A stretch of DNA of 37,179 nucleotides from IMG/VR virus record IMGVR_UViG_3300043466_000184, positions 1 through 37,179 of that record; one strand, given 5' to 3'. Below are positions 15,414 through 22,410 of the stretch, one piece after another. Position 1 is the stretch's first letter. Every line of letters starts with the position of its first letter. Both the position numbers and the translations under genes were made by a program. This DNA is from a virus. The notes beneath the pieces were generated by a model, which searched no databases, had not been told where the DNA came from, and saw only the letters and a list, made by a program, of their open reading frames with translations.

Positions 15414-15901
15414 AAAAAAACCGATGCTGCAATACAAACATCTAAAGGAGCATACTGCATCAAATCTTGGTATTCTTTTGTACCGGTGTATTCGTGTATC
15501 TCGTACTTGTCTTTTATTCGTTTTTTGATAGGCCTGTACATAACTGCCATTGCCTTATTAAAACTATCCCAGCTCTGCAAATGGTTTTCTAAATCTACAT
15601 ACTCACCAAAACTGATTTCCTCTAAGTTCGGAATAAAACCAAACTCAATACCTTCAATTTTAAACGTCTGTTGAAATTTAGGCTTCTGATCAAACAATTC
15701 CGTAAAGTGCGCAACCATTTCATTAAGTGAAGTAAGTTTTATTTTAGCTACATCAATCAATCGGATTCCGCAAAAAATTTCAATCATTTTCTGGGCAATA
15801 AATTCCTCATCGTTAGATCCTTTCTGAACGTTCAAAAAGTCAACGTAATGCTTTAACGGAATTTCGTTTAATGAAGTAGGTACCTTTACTTGGATTTCCA
15901 T
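15146..15901 (-). CDS. Tail assembly chaperone-like protein, zero-frame product
   Basis: A 251-aa protein. Residues 1 to about 160 are shared by both frameshift isoforms: MEIQVKVPTSLNEIPLKHYV, FCGIRLIDVAKIKLTSLNEM, FGFIPNLEEISFGEYVDLEN. Codons 161-163 are GTT TTT TTT, forming part of a U9 run. The zero-frame end (YNLSSELLKATLNYLEKQIK, NNGGGINQFMALLRETLQSS) is 88 residues and ends basic and Ser/Lys-rich. Lambda G/GT-type chaperones make two isoforms by -1 shift before tape measure assembly. Here the tape measure gene is 6.5 kb downstream, so the name is an inference from the frameshift architecture and tail-block position. Confidence 0.6.
   Translation of the reverse strand: MEIQVKVPTSLNEIPLKHYVDFLNVQKGSNDEEFIAQKMIEIFCGIRLIDVAKIKLTSLNEMVAHFTELFDQKPKFQQTFKIEGIEFGFIPNLEEISFGEYVDLENHLQSWDSFNKAMAVMYRPIKKRIKDKYEIHEYTGTKEYQDLMQYAPLDVCIAASVFFYNLSSELLKATLNYLEKQIKKDPNISTNLAKQLNLQNNGGGINQFMALLRETLQSSTKLPSSGCLNVSRISPLSTKKTKSKKESLNAN
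15412..15421 (-). other. U9 slippery site (putative programmed -1 frameshift)
   Basis: The minus strand reads G followed by nine T, then ACAA. Zero frame: GTT TTT TTT TAC. Slipping back one base gives GTT TTT TTT TTA and enters the long open -1 frame. Homopolymeric U runs support both ribosomal slippage and transcript slippage. Confidence 0.6.
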
Positions 15902-15912
15902 ATCTGTATAAC

Positions 15913-16080
15913 TTATTTTTTTGTTAGTTGTTGCACGTGGTTATATGCTTGCCTTAGCATAGTCAAATGTACGCGCATTTTCTCAGGGTTGTTAAAGATT
16001 ATTTTAATTCGTCTTCCTGTATGCTGGTGTATATACTGCTCTACCAAATAGCACATTGCTTCGGTGTAGTTCTCTGACAT
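15913..16080 (-). CDS. 55-aa basic protein after large terminase
   Basis: MSENYTEAMCYLVEQYIHQH, then RRIKIIFNNPEKMRVHLTML and an end HVQQLTKK. Its ATG overlaps the TerL stop as TAATG, so it is probably translated by coupling. Basic and helical. No known family; packaging or tail-assembly accessory by position. Confidence 0.55.
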   Translation of the reverse strand: MSENYTEAMCYLVEQYIHQHTGRRIKIIFNNPEKMRVHLTMLRQAYNHVQQLTKK

Positions 16081-17240
16081 TAGCGAATGTTATAGTTACC
16101 GTAGTTTTTCTTTAAGCCGAGCGTTTCCATCTCGTGGTATCTAAGCGCATCAATGCCGTGATCCAATCCGACTGCAGGATTTCTACCTCTGTTGCCTGAT
16201 CTGTCAACATCCCAGCAGTAGGCTCTAAGCTCTTTGATTAGGTTTGTACTTTGCTTGGTTACTAAATACTCCTGCTGCTGCATAACATCTATTCCGTAGT
16301 TAATTGAATCCTTACCTTTCGTGACGCCTTTAATCGTCTTTCCGTAGCGTTTAATATCGTCAATTGATTTCGGCTCTGAGCTATCCGCATAAATAACAAC
16401 GCCGGACGGTAGTACCTTTGCTATGTCTGAATTTAGCATCCCTGTACGGTAAACAAGTTCGTTTACAATTCGCTTGCCGTTCCAATTATAAATCTCTATC
16501 GCTGCAGTTGGATCGTTAGTATATCCAAAGTCCAAACCTATACCTACCAATCTGGCATCTTCCGGCACCTTGTCAATCTCCTTCCAGTTCTCAAAGATTA
16601 CGCCCTCAAGCATTCCGACTTCGCCTAAACCATAAACTCGCCACCAATTTGCCCAGTAGTTAGACGTTGTAGCTTTGTCACGATTCTTCTCAATTTGTGT
16701 GACAATACTCTGATCTAAAGCCTCGTTGTCTTTGTACGTTAATATTATGAAATCCGCATCAGGTTCGTGTTTTAGTTCCTTATGTACCCAGAACTCATTT
16801 GCTGGGTTGAAGTCTAAATAGATTTCGCGCTTAGTACGGATTGAAAGCTCATTGTAAGATTCAAACGTAATATTGTTACACTCGTTTATATACAGAACGT
16901 CGCGCCTTGCTCCTCTGAGCTTGCTTGAGTCATCTGCCGAAAAGAACTCAATGTAAGATCCGTTTTTAAACGTGTAGGTTAACAGGGATTTGTTGAACTG
17001 CGATTCTACATATCGGTTAGTCCAGCGCATAATTTTCAAGAAATCTTTAAGGGCCCCGCGACGCAAATGCGGTATTGATTCAGCAACTACGCTAATCTCT
17101 ACGTTAGGTTGTTTAATTGCTCGGTCTATAAGTATTGGCAATATACCGAAGGTCTTGCCTGCTGAGGTTCCTCCCTGTATAATCTTTATCCGTTTTTTTA
17201 ACGAAAGTATTTTGTTAATTGACGTCGTTCTCGTAAACAT
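16080..17240 (-). CDS. terL: Terminase large subunit
   Basis: A 386-aa packaging motor, PBSX-like. ATPase: Walker A GGTSAGKT at 23-30, Walker B DVLYINE at 114-120, coupling motif YLDFNPANEFW from 141. The C-terminal RNase H-fold nuclease has LDFGYTNDP with D237, IYADSSEP with D286, and GLDHGIDALRY with D360/D364. It cuts concatemers and pumps DNA through the portal. Length is slightly short for the family (usually 400-450) but all motifs are present. The start overlaps the end of the 80-aa gene by 26 bases. It is separated from its portal gene by the whole tail and head block, an unusual order. Confidence 0.9.
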   Translation of the reverse strand: MFTRTTSINKILSLKKRIKIIQGGTSAGKTFGILPILIDRAIKQPNVEISVVAESIPHLRRGALKDFLKIMRWTNRYVESQFNKSLLTYTFKNGSYIEFFSADDSSKLRGARRDVLYINECNNITFESYNELSIRTKREIYLDFNPANEFWVHKELKHEPDADFIILTYKDNEALDQSIVTQIEKNRDKATTSNYWANWWRVYGLGEVGMLEGVIFENWKEIDKVPEDARLVGIGLDFGYTNDPTAAIEIYNWNGKRIVNELVYRTGMLNSDIAKVLPSGVVIYADSSEPKSIDDIKRYGKTIKGVTKGKDSINYGIDVMQQQEYLVTKQSTNLIKELRAYCWDVDRSGNRGRNPAVGLDHGIDALRYHEMETLGLKKNYGNYNIR

Positions 17241-17457
17241 CCAATTTTTGTGTAAGGTATATATAATTAGCTTTCAAACCAAAATAACCAACAGGCACAA
17301 AATTTACTTCATACCCTTTATAATTTTTAATTCCGCAATCAAAGTTAGATGCTGCATAATAGTGCCATTCCTTGCTATTTGTTTCAAAGGCAGCTTTACT
17401 TATCATTTTCTGCAATATCTTCTTAAATCGTCTTTGTGACGTGCATTTAACCTTCAT
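17215..17457 (-). CDS. 80-aa protein between small and large terminase genes
   Basis: Starts with a basic region MKVKCTSQRRFKKILQKMIS. A WHYYAASNFDCGIKNYKGYE centre and a YFGLKANYIYLTQKLDVYEN end make it Tyr-rich alpha/beta. Overlaps both neighbours (11 bases with TerS, 26 with TerL). No family recognised; a packaging accessory is inferred from position. Confidence 0.55.
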   Translation of the reverse strand: MKVKCTSQRRFKKILQKMISKAAFETNSKEWHYYAASNFDCGIKNYKGYEVNFVPVGYFGLKANYIYLTQKLDVYENDVN

Positions 17458-17770
17458 TGCTAACGTCTGGGAATAAAGGTTGTTCTATGTTTGTTTGTTC
17501 TATCTGTTGAAGCGGTGCGCCGTAACCGGAATCCATCAAAGCCTTATAGGCCGTTACGTCTCCTTCGCGAGCTTTTTTGATCAGAGCTAACGTCATTAGA
17601 TCTTCTTGGCTCATCGTTTCCTGCTCGCCTGTTAAAGGGTTCTTTAAAGACTGATTAACTTCTAACCACCTGCGCGCTATTGTGCTGCGGTTCTTTGCGC
17701 CTTTTGGTCTGCCGTTTGGATTTCTTATCTCTCCTTTTTGTGCAGGTATTAAGTTTTCTTTGTTTGGCAT
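17447..17770 (-). CDS. Small terminase-like protein (DUF5681-like)
   Basis: A 107-aa protein with the N-terminal motif RNPNGRPKGAKNRSTIARRW (about 16-35), diagnostic of the DUF5681 family, followed by a helical part (MTLALIKKAREGDVTAYKAL) and an acidic end. Such proteins precede TerL and are taken as the DNA-recognising small subunit, or as a packaging accessory. Position two genes before TerL supports this. Confidence 0.7.
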   Translation of the reverse strand: MPNKENLIPAQKGEIRNPNGRPKGAKNRSTIARRWLEVNQSLKNPLTGEQETMSQEDLMTLALIKKAREGDVTAYKALMDSGYGAPLQQIEQTNIEQPLFPDVSNEG

Positions 17771-17788
17771 TATCTTATTAATTACTAA

Positions 17789-18844
17789 TTATTTTAATTC
17801 AAATGATGCGGTTATTTTATTTGAAATTGTTTTGCCCATTTTATTTTTATATCCTCTAATTCTGCCGTAATGATGACAATTCCATTTATCTGATATTTTC
17901 AATGCATTAATTAAACTTGGTGAAGTTGTATTAATTGTATACCTCCAATTATCATTTTTATAAATTTTACCAATTTCATTTAATAAACGAACACCTATTC
18001 CTACACCTTGATAATCAGGTAAAATAACTAATCTATGTACTCTTTTTTGACCTTTCATCCCGCTTGGTTGTGCTATTACACTAATAAATCCTGCTATCTC
18101 ATCATTGACTGTTGCTATAAATACATTAGAAGCGTTGTTATGTGAATGGCTTAAATAGTGGTGCTTAGCAAACATTTTCCAGATGCTTTTATCTCCGTAA
18201 TTGAATATTTCAAATTTGATATCTGGTCTATTTTTTTTTTGCCCTTCAAAACTTTGAAAGGTCATCGTATCGGTATTAAATACCCAATCAGGCAGTAGCC
18301 AATCCTGTACGTCAAAATGACAAGTAACTGCTATAAATTTTTTATCCGTCTTCCTGATCGCTTTCTGCATAGCAAAGGAACCAATCTGCGCTACGTTTCT
18401 ATCTACTACGCTTGTGAACTCATCAAATACAAATAGTTCGTTTTTTTCTAATATAGCACGAGCTAAATCTACTCGCATCTTTTGTCCGTTACTAAGTACA
18501 GAATACGGTTTTAACCAACTCGGTGGACTTGAAAAACCTACTGAATTGAAAGCTGCAGTAATTTCTTCTACGCTACACTCTTTTGGCATATCGTCTAAAA
18601 CAGTTTCAGCAGTATATTCATAAGAAGTTATGTAAGCATCTTCAAATAGTTGTTTAGCTATTGTAGTCTTTCCAGTTCCGCTTTTTCCTACGATTAAACC
18701 TACTTGCCACTGATCAGGTATAGCAATATCACCTTTGAAGTGTTCGACTACGTTTTCAGATTGTAAATCAAACTTACCAATAACAGAAGCTACCCTAAAC
18801 GTTTTAGTTGGCTTTACTTCTTTTATAATGTCAAAAGTCGGCAT
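17789..18844 (-). CDS. ABC-type ATPase fused to GNAT acyltransferase
   Basis: A 351-aa fusion. ABC ATPase, about 1-200: Walker A GKSGTGKTT (53-61), signature LSNGQKMRVDLARAIL (117-132), Walker B LFVFDEFTSVVD (137-148), switch His in VTCHFD (H176). No membrane segments, so not a transporter. GNAT domain, about 209-351: HHYLSHSHNNASNVFIATVN, then HRLVILPDYQGVGIG with the acyl-CoA-binding QGVGIG (279-284). The linker FEGQKKNRP is coded by an A10 run followed by TAG in the -1 frame. It overlaps the ParB-like gene before it by 22 bases. The pairing with ParB-like genes next to terminase is known in phages, but the substrate is unknown; DNA acylation (Mom-like) is one idea, inferred only. Confidence 0.75.
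   Translation of the reverse strand: MPTFDIIKEVKPTKTFRVASVIGKFDLQSENVVEHFKGDIAIPDQWQVGLIVGKSGTGKTTIAKQLFEDAYITSYEYTAETVLDDMPKECSVEEITAAFNSVGFSSPPSWLKPYSVLSNGQKMRVDLARAILEKNELFVFDEFTSVVDRNVAQIGSFAMQKAIRKTDKKFIAVTCHFDVQDWLLPDWVFNTDTMTFQSFEGQKKNRPDIKFEIFNYGDKSIWKMFAKHHYLSHSHNNASNVFIATVNDEIAGFISVIAQPSGMKGQKRVHRLVILPDYQGVGIGVRLLNEIGKIYKNDNWRYTINTTSPSLINALKISDKWNCHHYGRIRGYKNKMGKTISNKITASFELK
18228..18241 (-). other. A10 slippery run at ABC/GNAT domain boundary with immediate -1 stop
   Basis: The minus strand reads C, ten A, then TAG A. Zero frame: CAA AAA AAA AAT AGA (Q202 K K N R). A -1 slip gives AAA TAG, ending the protein at about 205 residues, right after the ATPase domain. The layout resembles dnaX, where slippage on an A-rich run yields a shorter isoform. 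Confidence 0.45.
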
Positions 18845-19344
18845 TCGTAACCCTCCTCAATTAATTTATTATACGTGTTTTCTTGGTGTTCTTCATCCTT
18901 ACAAATAACTTCAATACGGTAAAGATTATCAATAGTGCTGCTTAAATCCTTCAGTTCTAAATCCTCATCAGCATCTAACATAACAGGAAGGTCTAAACCC
19001 CATTCGTCAAGTTTTTCAGTGTCCCATTCGTTAGCTAACATATCCCAGTCCCACTCGCCAAATCCTACGTTATCTTTTACAATAAATTCGTCTTTCTGTT
19101 GCTCGGTTAGGTTATAGGCCTTAACAATATACACTTCTTTCAATCCAGCTTCTTTACAGGCCTTTAAACGCATATTGCCGCCTAACACAATGTTGTTCTC
19201 ATCCACTACAATAGGACGTAGCTCCAACATCTGCGGAAACTCTTGTATTGATTTGACTAATTTACGGAACTTATCGTCTTTGATTAGTCGCGGGTTCTTT
19301 GGGTTACTTTTTACCTCTGTAATTTTTACTTTGTTGACTTGCAT
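18823..19344 (-). CDS. ParB-like nuclease-domain protein (partner of ABC/GNAT)
   Basis: A 173-aa protein with a ParB N-terminal fold: KITEVKSNPKNPRLIKDDKF, SIQEFPQMLELRPIVVDEN, VLGGNMRLKACKEAG (GGNMR at 55-59) and LTEQQKDEFIVKDNVGFGEW. The C-terminal 60 residues are acidic, then a small alpha/beta end. ParB/sulfiredoxin-fold phage proteins bind nucleotides and some cut DNA; this one lacks an HTH. It overlaps the ABC/GNAT gene and is probably co-translated with it, so the two may act together on DNA near packaging. Confidence 0.7.
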   Translation of the reverse strand: MQVNKVKITEVKSNPKNPRLIKDDKFRKLVKSIQEFPQMLELRPIVVDENNIVLGGNMRLKACKEAGLKEVYIVKAYNLTEQQKDEFIVKDNVGFGEWDWDMLANEWDTEKLDEWGLDLPVMLDADEDLELKDLSSTIDNLYRIEVICKDEEHQENTYNKLIEEGYECRLLTL

Positions 19345-19480
19345 TTTCTGTTATTTGGTTTCTACAAATTGCTATCCTTTGATCAATGTTTGGGTACTCG
19401 CGCACCATTACCGGATCCATTATACATCTTTGTACAAATTCTCCTTCCTGTTCTTTTGGTAATCTTTTAGGTATTGGCAT
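19304..19480 (-). CDS. 58-aa conserved-type small phage protein
   Basis: MPIPKRLPKEQEGEFVQRCI then MDPVMVREYPNIDQRIAIC and a basic end. The pattern MPIPxP...EFxxRC(M/I)xDPxMxxE(F/Y)Pxxx(Q)R(xA)(I/V)C is common in short phage proteins or in the head of protease-linked proteins. It begins by TAATG overlap with the phosphoesterase and ends 41 bases inside the ParB-like gene. Function unknown. Confidence 0.6.
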   Translation of the reverse strand: MPIPKRLPKEQEGEFVQRCIMDPVMVREYPNIDQRIAICRNQITENASQQSKNYRGKK

Positions 19481-20355
19481 TAGATATTAAATTGGTGAGA
19501 ATCTACTTTGTTGTAATAGTGGCTTGTTCCGTCTTTTGATCGGCGTATCATCTTAATTGTCAGCAACCTACCGCCTAACGGTTTGGCAGGCGCTCCGCGT
19601 TCAACATGCCAGCCATGGTCTCCGTCTCCGTATTCTTCTTTGTAAGTTCCGGTTAGCATCATGTGTAACGGCCTCTGCGCGCTTGAATATCCGCTTTTGG
19701 CGCTATGTTTAACCATTTCCCTTACATCGTTTCGCGCTGCATTTTCGTGAATGTGCCCCATTGTAAATACATCAAAGTCCTCGTACATTTCAATAGCTCG
19801 CGTTAGATTCAAGGCGCCTTTTGTAACTACGCCTCCACCCCCTGATCCATGGTAATATTTTACTTTGGTTGTTAAATTCGTGTTTGACAAACAGTTCCTA
19901 ATAATCAACCAACCGCCGTATCCTCCTGTCATTACATTCGACTTGCATTTATAGTTAAGTAAATCAACAAATCGCATCAGCACGTCCGTTTCTTGGTACT
20001 TTATGATTCCGGTTTCGTGGTTTCCGTAGCCAATAACAGTCAAGATACTAGCGTAAGGCGCAAACCATTCGACGGCAGTTTCTACAACTGAATCCAAATA
20101 GCGCGCGTTGTTATGTTCTGGCCTGATGTCTGACTTGTTTCTACGGTTGTCTCCGCGCCCCTGCATTAGGCAAAAGGTATCTCCGTTTAAAAAAACTTTG
20201 ATGTCGTGCTTCAAACAATAGTCCAGATGCTGTTTTAAGAGCTCCTGATCGCATTTAGGGTTGTCCCAGTGTATATCGCTTAGGAAAGCAATTTTAACGT
20301 CCTTAGAATCAAAATTTAACTCATGAACATTTCGGCTGTGTTTGATCAGCTTCAT
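19480..20355 (-). CDS. Calcineurin-like metallophosphoesterase
   Basis: A 291-aa protein with the ordered metal-binding motifs of the family: FLSDIHWDN (D27, H29), FLNGDTF (GD 58-59), IGYGNHET (GNHE 111-114), YHGSGGGG (H169) and MGHIHEN (GHIH 200-203). It probably hydrolyses a phosphodiester or phosphomonoester. Possible targets are nucleic acid ends or cyclic-nucleotide defence signals; the sequence does not decide. Phage enzymes of this type often lie before terminase. It overlaps the 118-aa gene as ATGA. Confidence 0.8.
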   Translation of the reverse strand: MKLIKHSRNVHELNFDSKDVKIAFLSDIHWDNPKCDQELLKQHLDYCLKHDIKVFLNGDTFCLMQGRGDNRRNKSDIRPEHNNARYLDSVVETAVEWFAPYASILTVIGYGNHETGIIKYQETDVLMRFVDLLNYKCKSNVMTGGYGGWLIIRNCLSNTNLTTKVKYYHGSGGGGVVTKGALNLTRAIEMYEDFDVFTMGHIHENAARNDVREMVKHSAKSGYSSAQRPLHMMLTGTYKEEYGDGDHGWHVERGAPAKPLGGRLLTIKMIRRSKDGTSHYYNKVDSHQFNI

Positions 20356-20708
20356 GCTTCGTAAGAGTTGTATACTTCTCTAATATCATTTATAATACCT
20401 ACCCAGCAGCTTGAGCAAGTTGTAGGCGATTTTCTTTTATTAAATACGCGTTGGTATATTGAAAGAATTTCAGCCTGCTCTGTTGGCGTTAGGCTAAACT
20501 TTTTATTGATATCCATTTCGGTAAGGTAGTTATATTCGTCTTCCGTTAGGCAGTTAAAATACGGGAATCTTTGGTTTAATTTCTGCTTACGTTCCTCGCA
20601 TCCGCAGTCATCTCCTGCGATAAATTTAACTACTGCTGCAATACCGGTTGCTTCTAATACATTCTCAACCGTATCGCCTAGTCCTTTTGCTTTTCTTGGT
20701 CTTGCCAT
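20352..20708 (-). CDS. 118-aa Cys-containing protein of unknown function
   Basis: Starts with a basic MARPRKAKGLGDTVENVLEA and a short hydrophobic stretch (GIAAVVKFIAG). Then DCGCEERKQKLNQRFPYF, a middle with LTPTEQAEILSIYQRVFNKR, and a second cysteine pair TTCSSCWVG. The paired CxC and CxxC could bind a metal ion. Seen here between GP88 and the phosphoesterase. No function recognised. Confidence 0.6.
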   Translation of the reverse strand: MARPRKAKGLGDTVENVLEATGIAAVVKFIAGDDCGCEERKQKLNQRFPYFNCLTEDEYNYLTEMDINKKFSLTPTEQAEILSIYQRVFNKRKSPTTCSSCWVGIINDIREVYNSYEA

Positions 20709-20713
20709 TTTGT

Positions 20714-21304
20714 TTACTTTTTAAAGTTATCTATTAAATAAAAATTTAGTTCTGGAATCCTTGCCAGATCATCGTTAGTATCAACTAATTGAGCAGGCGC
20801 TAACGTTTCGTCTTTTACTACCTGAACGTGTTTAAGTTTATACTGATCAATCAGCTCATCGTTTCTACCTCCTGCAGATGCAGTCAATACCAAATTAGCA
20901 GGTATTTCGTTTATTCTGTTTACCCAATACTTTAGTGATTTTGTGTAAGCCCAAAATTCTACGTCTGGATTTTCATTTGCTATTTCAATCCACATATCAA
21001 AATAAGCCTGATTAAAGAAATCTCCTGCGGCATGAATCCTAACGGCTTTGCAATCTTTAGGCAACACAGGTTTGTTCGATTTTAGAACATACTCGTAATT
21101 AGCCCAACGGTGGTTTCTAACTGCAGGAAAACGCTCCGGCGATGCTGCATAACATCTGTAAGCATTTGATTTGTTTTCAAACTTACCGGTTTCTCTATCC
21201 ACCTTTACCAAGCATTCCAAAGCAAAAGGGCAGGTATGTCCTGTTGGTAGGTTCCATTCATATACTGTGCCTGTGTAATATTTCGTGTTTTTTACAAACT
21301 TCAT
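20714..21304 (-). CDS. GP88-like protein
   Basis: A 196-aa protein matching the 'Gene product 88' phage family: TGHTCPFALECLVKVDRETG with two Cys, YRCYAASPERFPAVRNHRWA, then CKAVRIHAAGDFFNQAYFDM and EFWAYTKSLKYWVNRI. The conserved HAAGDFF and AYTKS parts suggest a TIM-barrel-like fold, and the Cys set could hold a metal or cluster. The biochemical role is unknown. It overlaps the sigma-factor stop as ATGA. Confidence 0.7.
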   Translation of the reverse strand: MKFVKNTKYYTGTVYEWNLPTGHTCPFALECLVKVDRETGKFENKSNAYRCYAASPERFPAVRNHRWANYEYVLKSNKPVLPKDCKAVRIHAAGDFFNQAYFDMWIEIANENPDVEFWAYTKSLKYWVNRINEIPANLVLTASAGGRNDELIDQYKLKHVQVVKDETLAPAQLVDTNDDLARIPELNFYLIDNFKK

Positions 21305-21840
21305 ATCAGTTCAAAATCATTATTGTTATAATCTTCCCAATCTTCGCCTAAGGCCTCATTGAGTTTTTCTTTGCATTTCTTAATCGTGTAGAATATACTG
21401 CGCGTTCCTATCCCTACTTCTTTGCTTAACTTACGGAAGGAGTAACCTGTATCTCGGTAAAGCATAAAGATTTGCCTATCGTAATACTCCCAGCTTTTCA
21501 TTTCTTCGCGTATCTTATCTTCAAAGCGTTCTAATGCTTCCCATTTTTCCGTGTTTTCCTGCGTTCTAACGGTGTTTTGTATACTATCGTATGCAATCGT
21601 ATCGCTGGCTTCTTTTCGCGTTGTGTCGTAGAACATATTGCGAAGCGTTACCCACATCAAAGCGCGGTTTATTTGCCCATTTTCAAAATACTTTTGAGGA
21701 TCGCCAATCTTCATTAATTTAATGTAGCACTCCTGAACTATGTCATCTGGGTAATCAGTACCGAAAGAACGCACAATGGCCACCCATTCGTTGTGATGAG
21801 CGGCCATTACCTGTATCCAATTATGTTTTGTTACTTCCAA
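21301..21840 (-). CDS. Sigma-70-family-like factor (phage transcription regulator)
   Basis: A 179-aa protein. Region-2-like segment YPDDIVQECYIKLMKIGDPQ (30-49) with following helices (RALMWVTLRNMFYDTTRKEA). A linker leads to a region-4-like HTH, MLYRDTGYSFRKLSKEVGIG then RSIFYTIKKCKEKL. The size is that of an ECF sigma factor. It may redirect host RNA polymerase to middle or late promoters, which would explain why host-type promoters are missing before the virion genes. The start is TTG at 21840, overlapping the preceding 42-aa gene; an ATG at 21807 would drop 11 residues. A TerS-like role is the less likely alternative. Confidence 0.65.
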   Translation of the reverse strand: MEVTKHNWIQVMAAHHNEWVAIVRSFGTDYPDDIVQECYIKLMKIGDPQKYFENGQINRALMWVTLRNMFYDTTRKEASDTIAYDSIQNTVRTQENTEKWEALERFEDKIREEMKSWEYYDRQIFMLYRDTGYSFRKLSKEVGIGTRSIFYTIKKCKEKLNEALGEDWEDYNNNDFELI

Positions 21841-21959
21841 TCTAATTCAAAAATAACGTTTAAGACCATTAAACCAATACCTCCGGTGCTGATCAACAAT
21901 CCAAAGCCAAAGTTATCGTCCAGATGTACCTTGGCTTTTAATTTAGTAGGTAGTTTCAT
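21831..21959 (-). CDS. 42-aa protein with one possible membrane segment
   Basis: MKLPTKLKAKVHLDDNFGFG, then LLISTGGIGLMVLNVIF and a short polar end. A hydrophobic stretch of about 17 residues may enter the membrane. It overlaps the zinc-finger gene by 17 bases and the sigma gene start by 10. Function unknown. Confidence 0.5.
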   Translation of the reverse strand: MKLPTKLKAKVHLDDNFGFGLLISTGGIGLMVLNVIFELDWK

Positions 21960-22356
21960 ATGTCTGCAATATTTGTTTGTAATTCTTTATTCGTTCGATG
22001 CTTCTGTTAACTGAATCCAAACGGTTGGCATATCTTTTATATAGCTCATCGGTAAGCCCCATCATTTTTAAAGCATTGATTGAGTACAAAATTACTTCCT
22101 TTCTTTGATTAAAACCGTTTAAATAAATATCTGTTGCATTAATAATCTGGTGTAGTTCCGTAAAATGTACTCCGTACTTATCATCAATTTTAGCAAACAT
22201 ATCGTCCAGATCAATAAACCGGCCTTTAGAATGACAATCCGAACAGGCAGTATCTTTCCAATCTTGGAAGTATGGTTCGTGATTTCCTGTAATTTCTTCC
22301 ATGTAGCAGCCTTCTCCGTTACATGTTTCGCATTTTAAATAACTAATTGCAATCAT
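21943..22356 (-). CDS. DnaJ-type zinc-finger protein
   Basis: A 137-aa protein with two CxxC pairs, CETCNGEGCYM near residues 9-19 and CSDCHSKGRF near 40-50, forming a DnaJ-like zinc site (CxxCxGxG-like). The rest is helical (KMMGLTDELYKRYANRLDSV). I chose the ATG at 22356, 24 bases after a Bacteroidota promoter element, over a longer form with a non-ATG start overlapping that promoter. Role unknown. Confidence 0.6.
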   Translation of the reverse strand: MIAISYLKCETCNGEGCYMEEITGNHEPYFQDWKDTACSDCHSKGRFIDLDDMFAKIDDKYGVHFTELHQIINATDIYLNGFNQRKEVILYSINALKMMGLTDELYKRYANRLDSVNRSIERIKNYKQILQTYETTY

Positions 22357-22380
22357 TGTTTCGTGTTTTAATTGTTTGAA

Positions 22381-22410
22381 CAAATATAATAATAATTTTA
22401 ATTATACTAA
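22381..22410 (-). promoter_or_regulatory. Candidate promoter for the 22356 operon (TATATTTG)
   Basis: TATATTTG at 22388-22381 matches the Bacteroidota -7 element TAnnTTTG. The -33 region offers only TTAG at 22410-22407, 18 bases upstream, so the match there is weak. A transcript would start about 20 bases before the ATG at 22356. Confidence 0.5.

Noticed and set aside
15138-15437. Stand-alone 99-aa gene in the -1 frame starting at TTG 15437
   Set aside because: The only start is TTG inside the upstream gene, just ahead of the slippery run. Frameshift expression explains the frame better, so I treated it as an extension.
17215-17457. KTSC-domain call for the 80-aa protein between the terminase genes
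   Set aside because: The KTSC motif itself is not visible, only similar size and position, so I left the function open.
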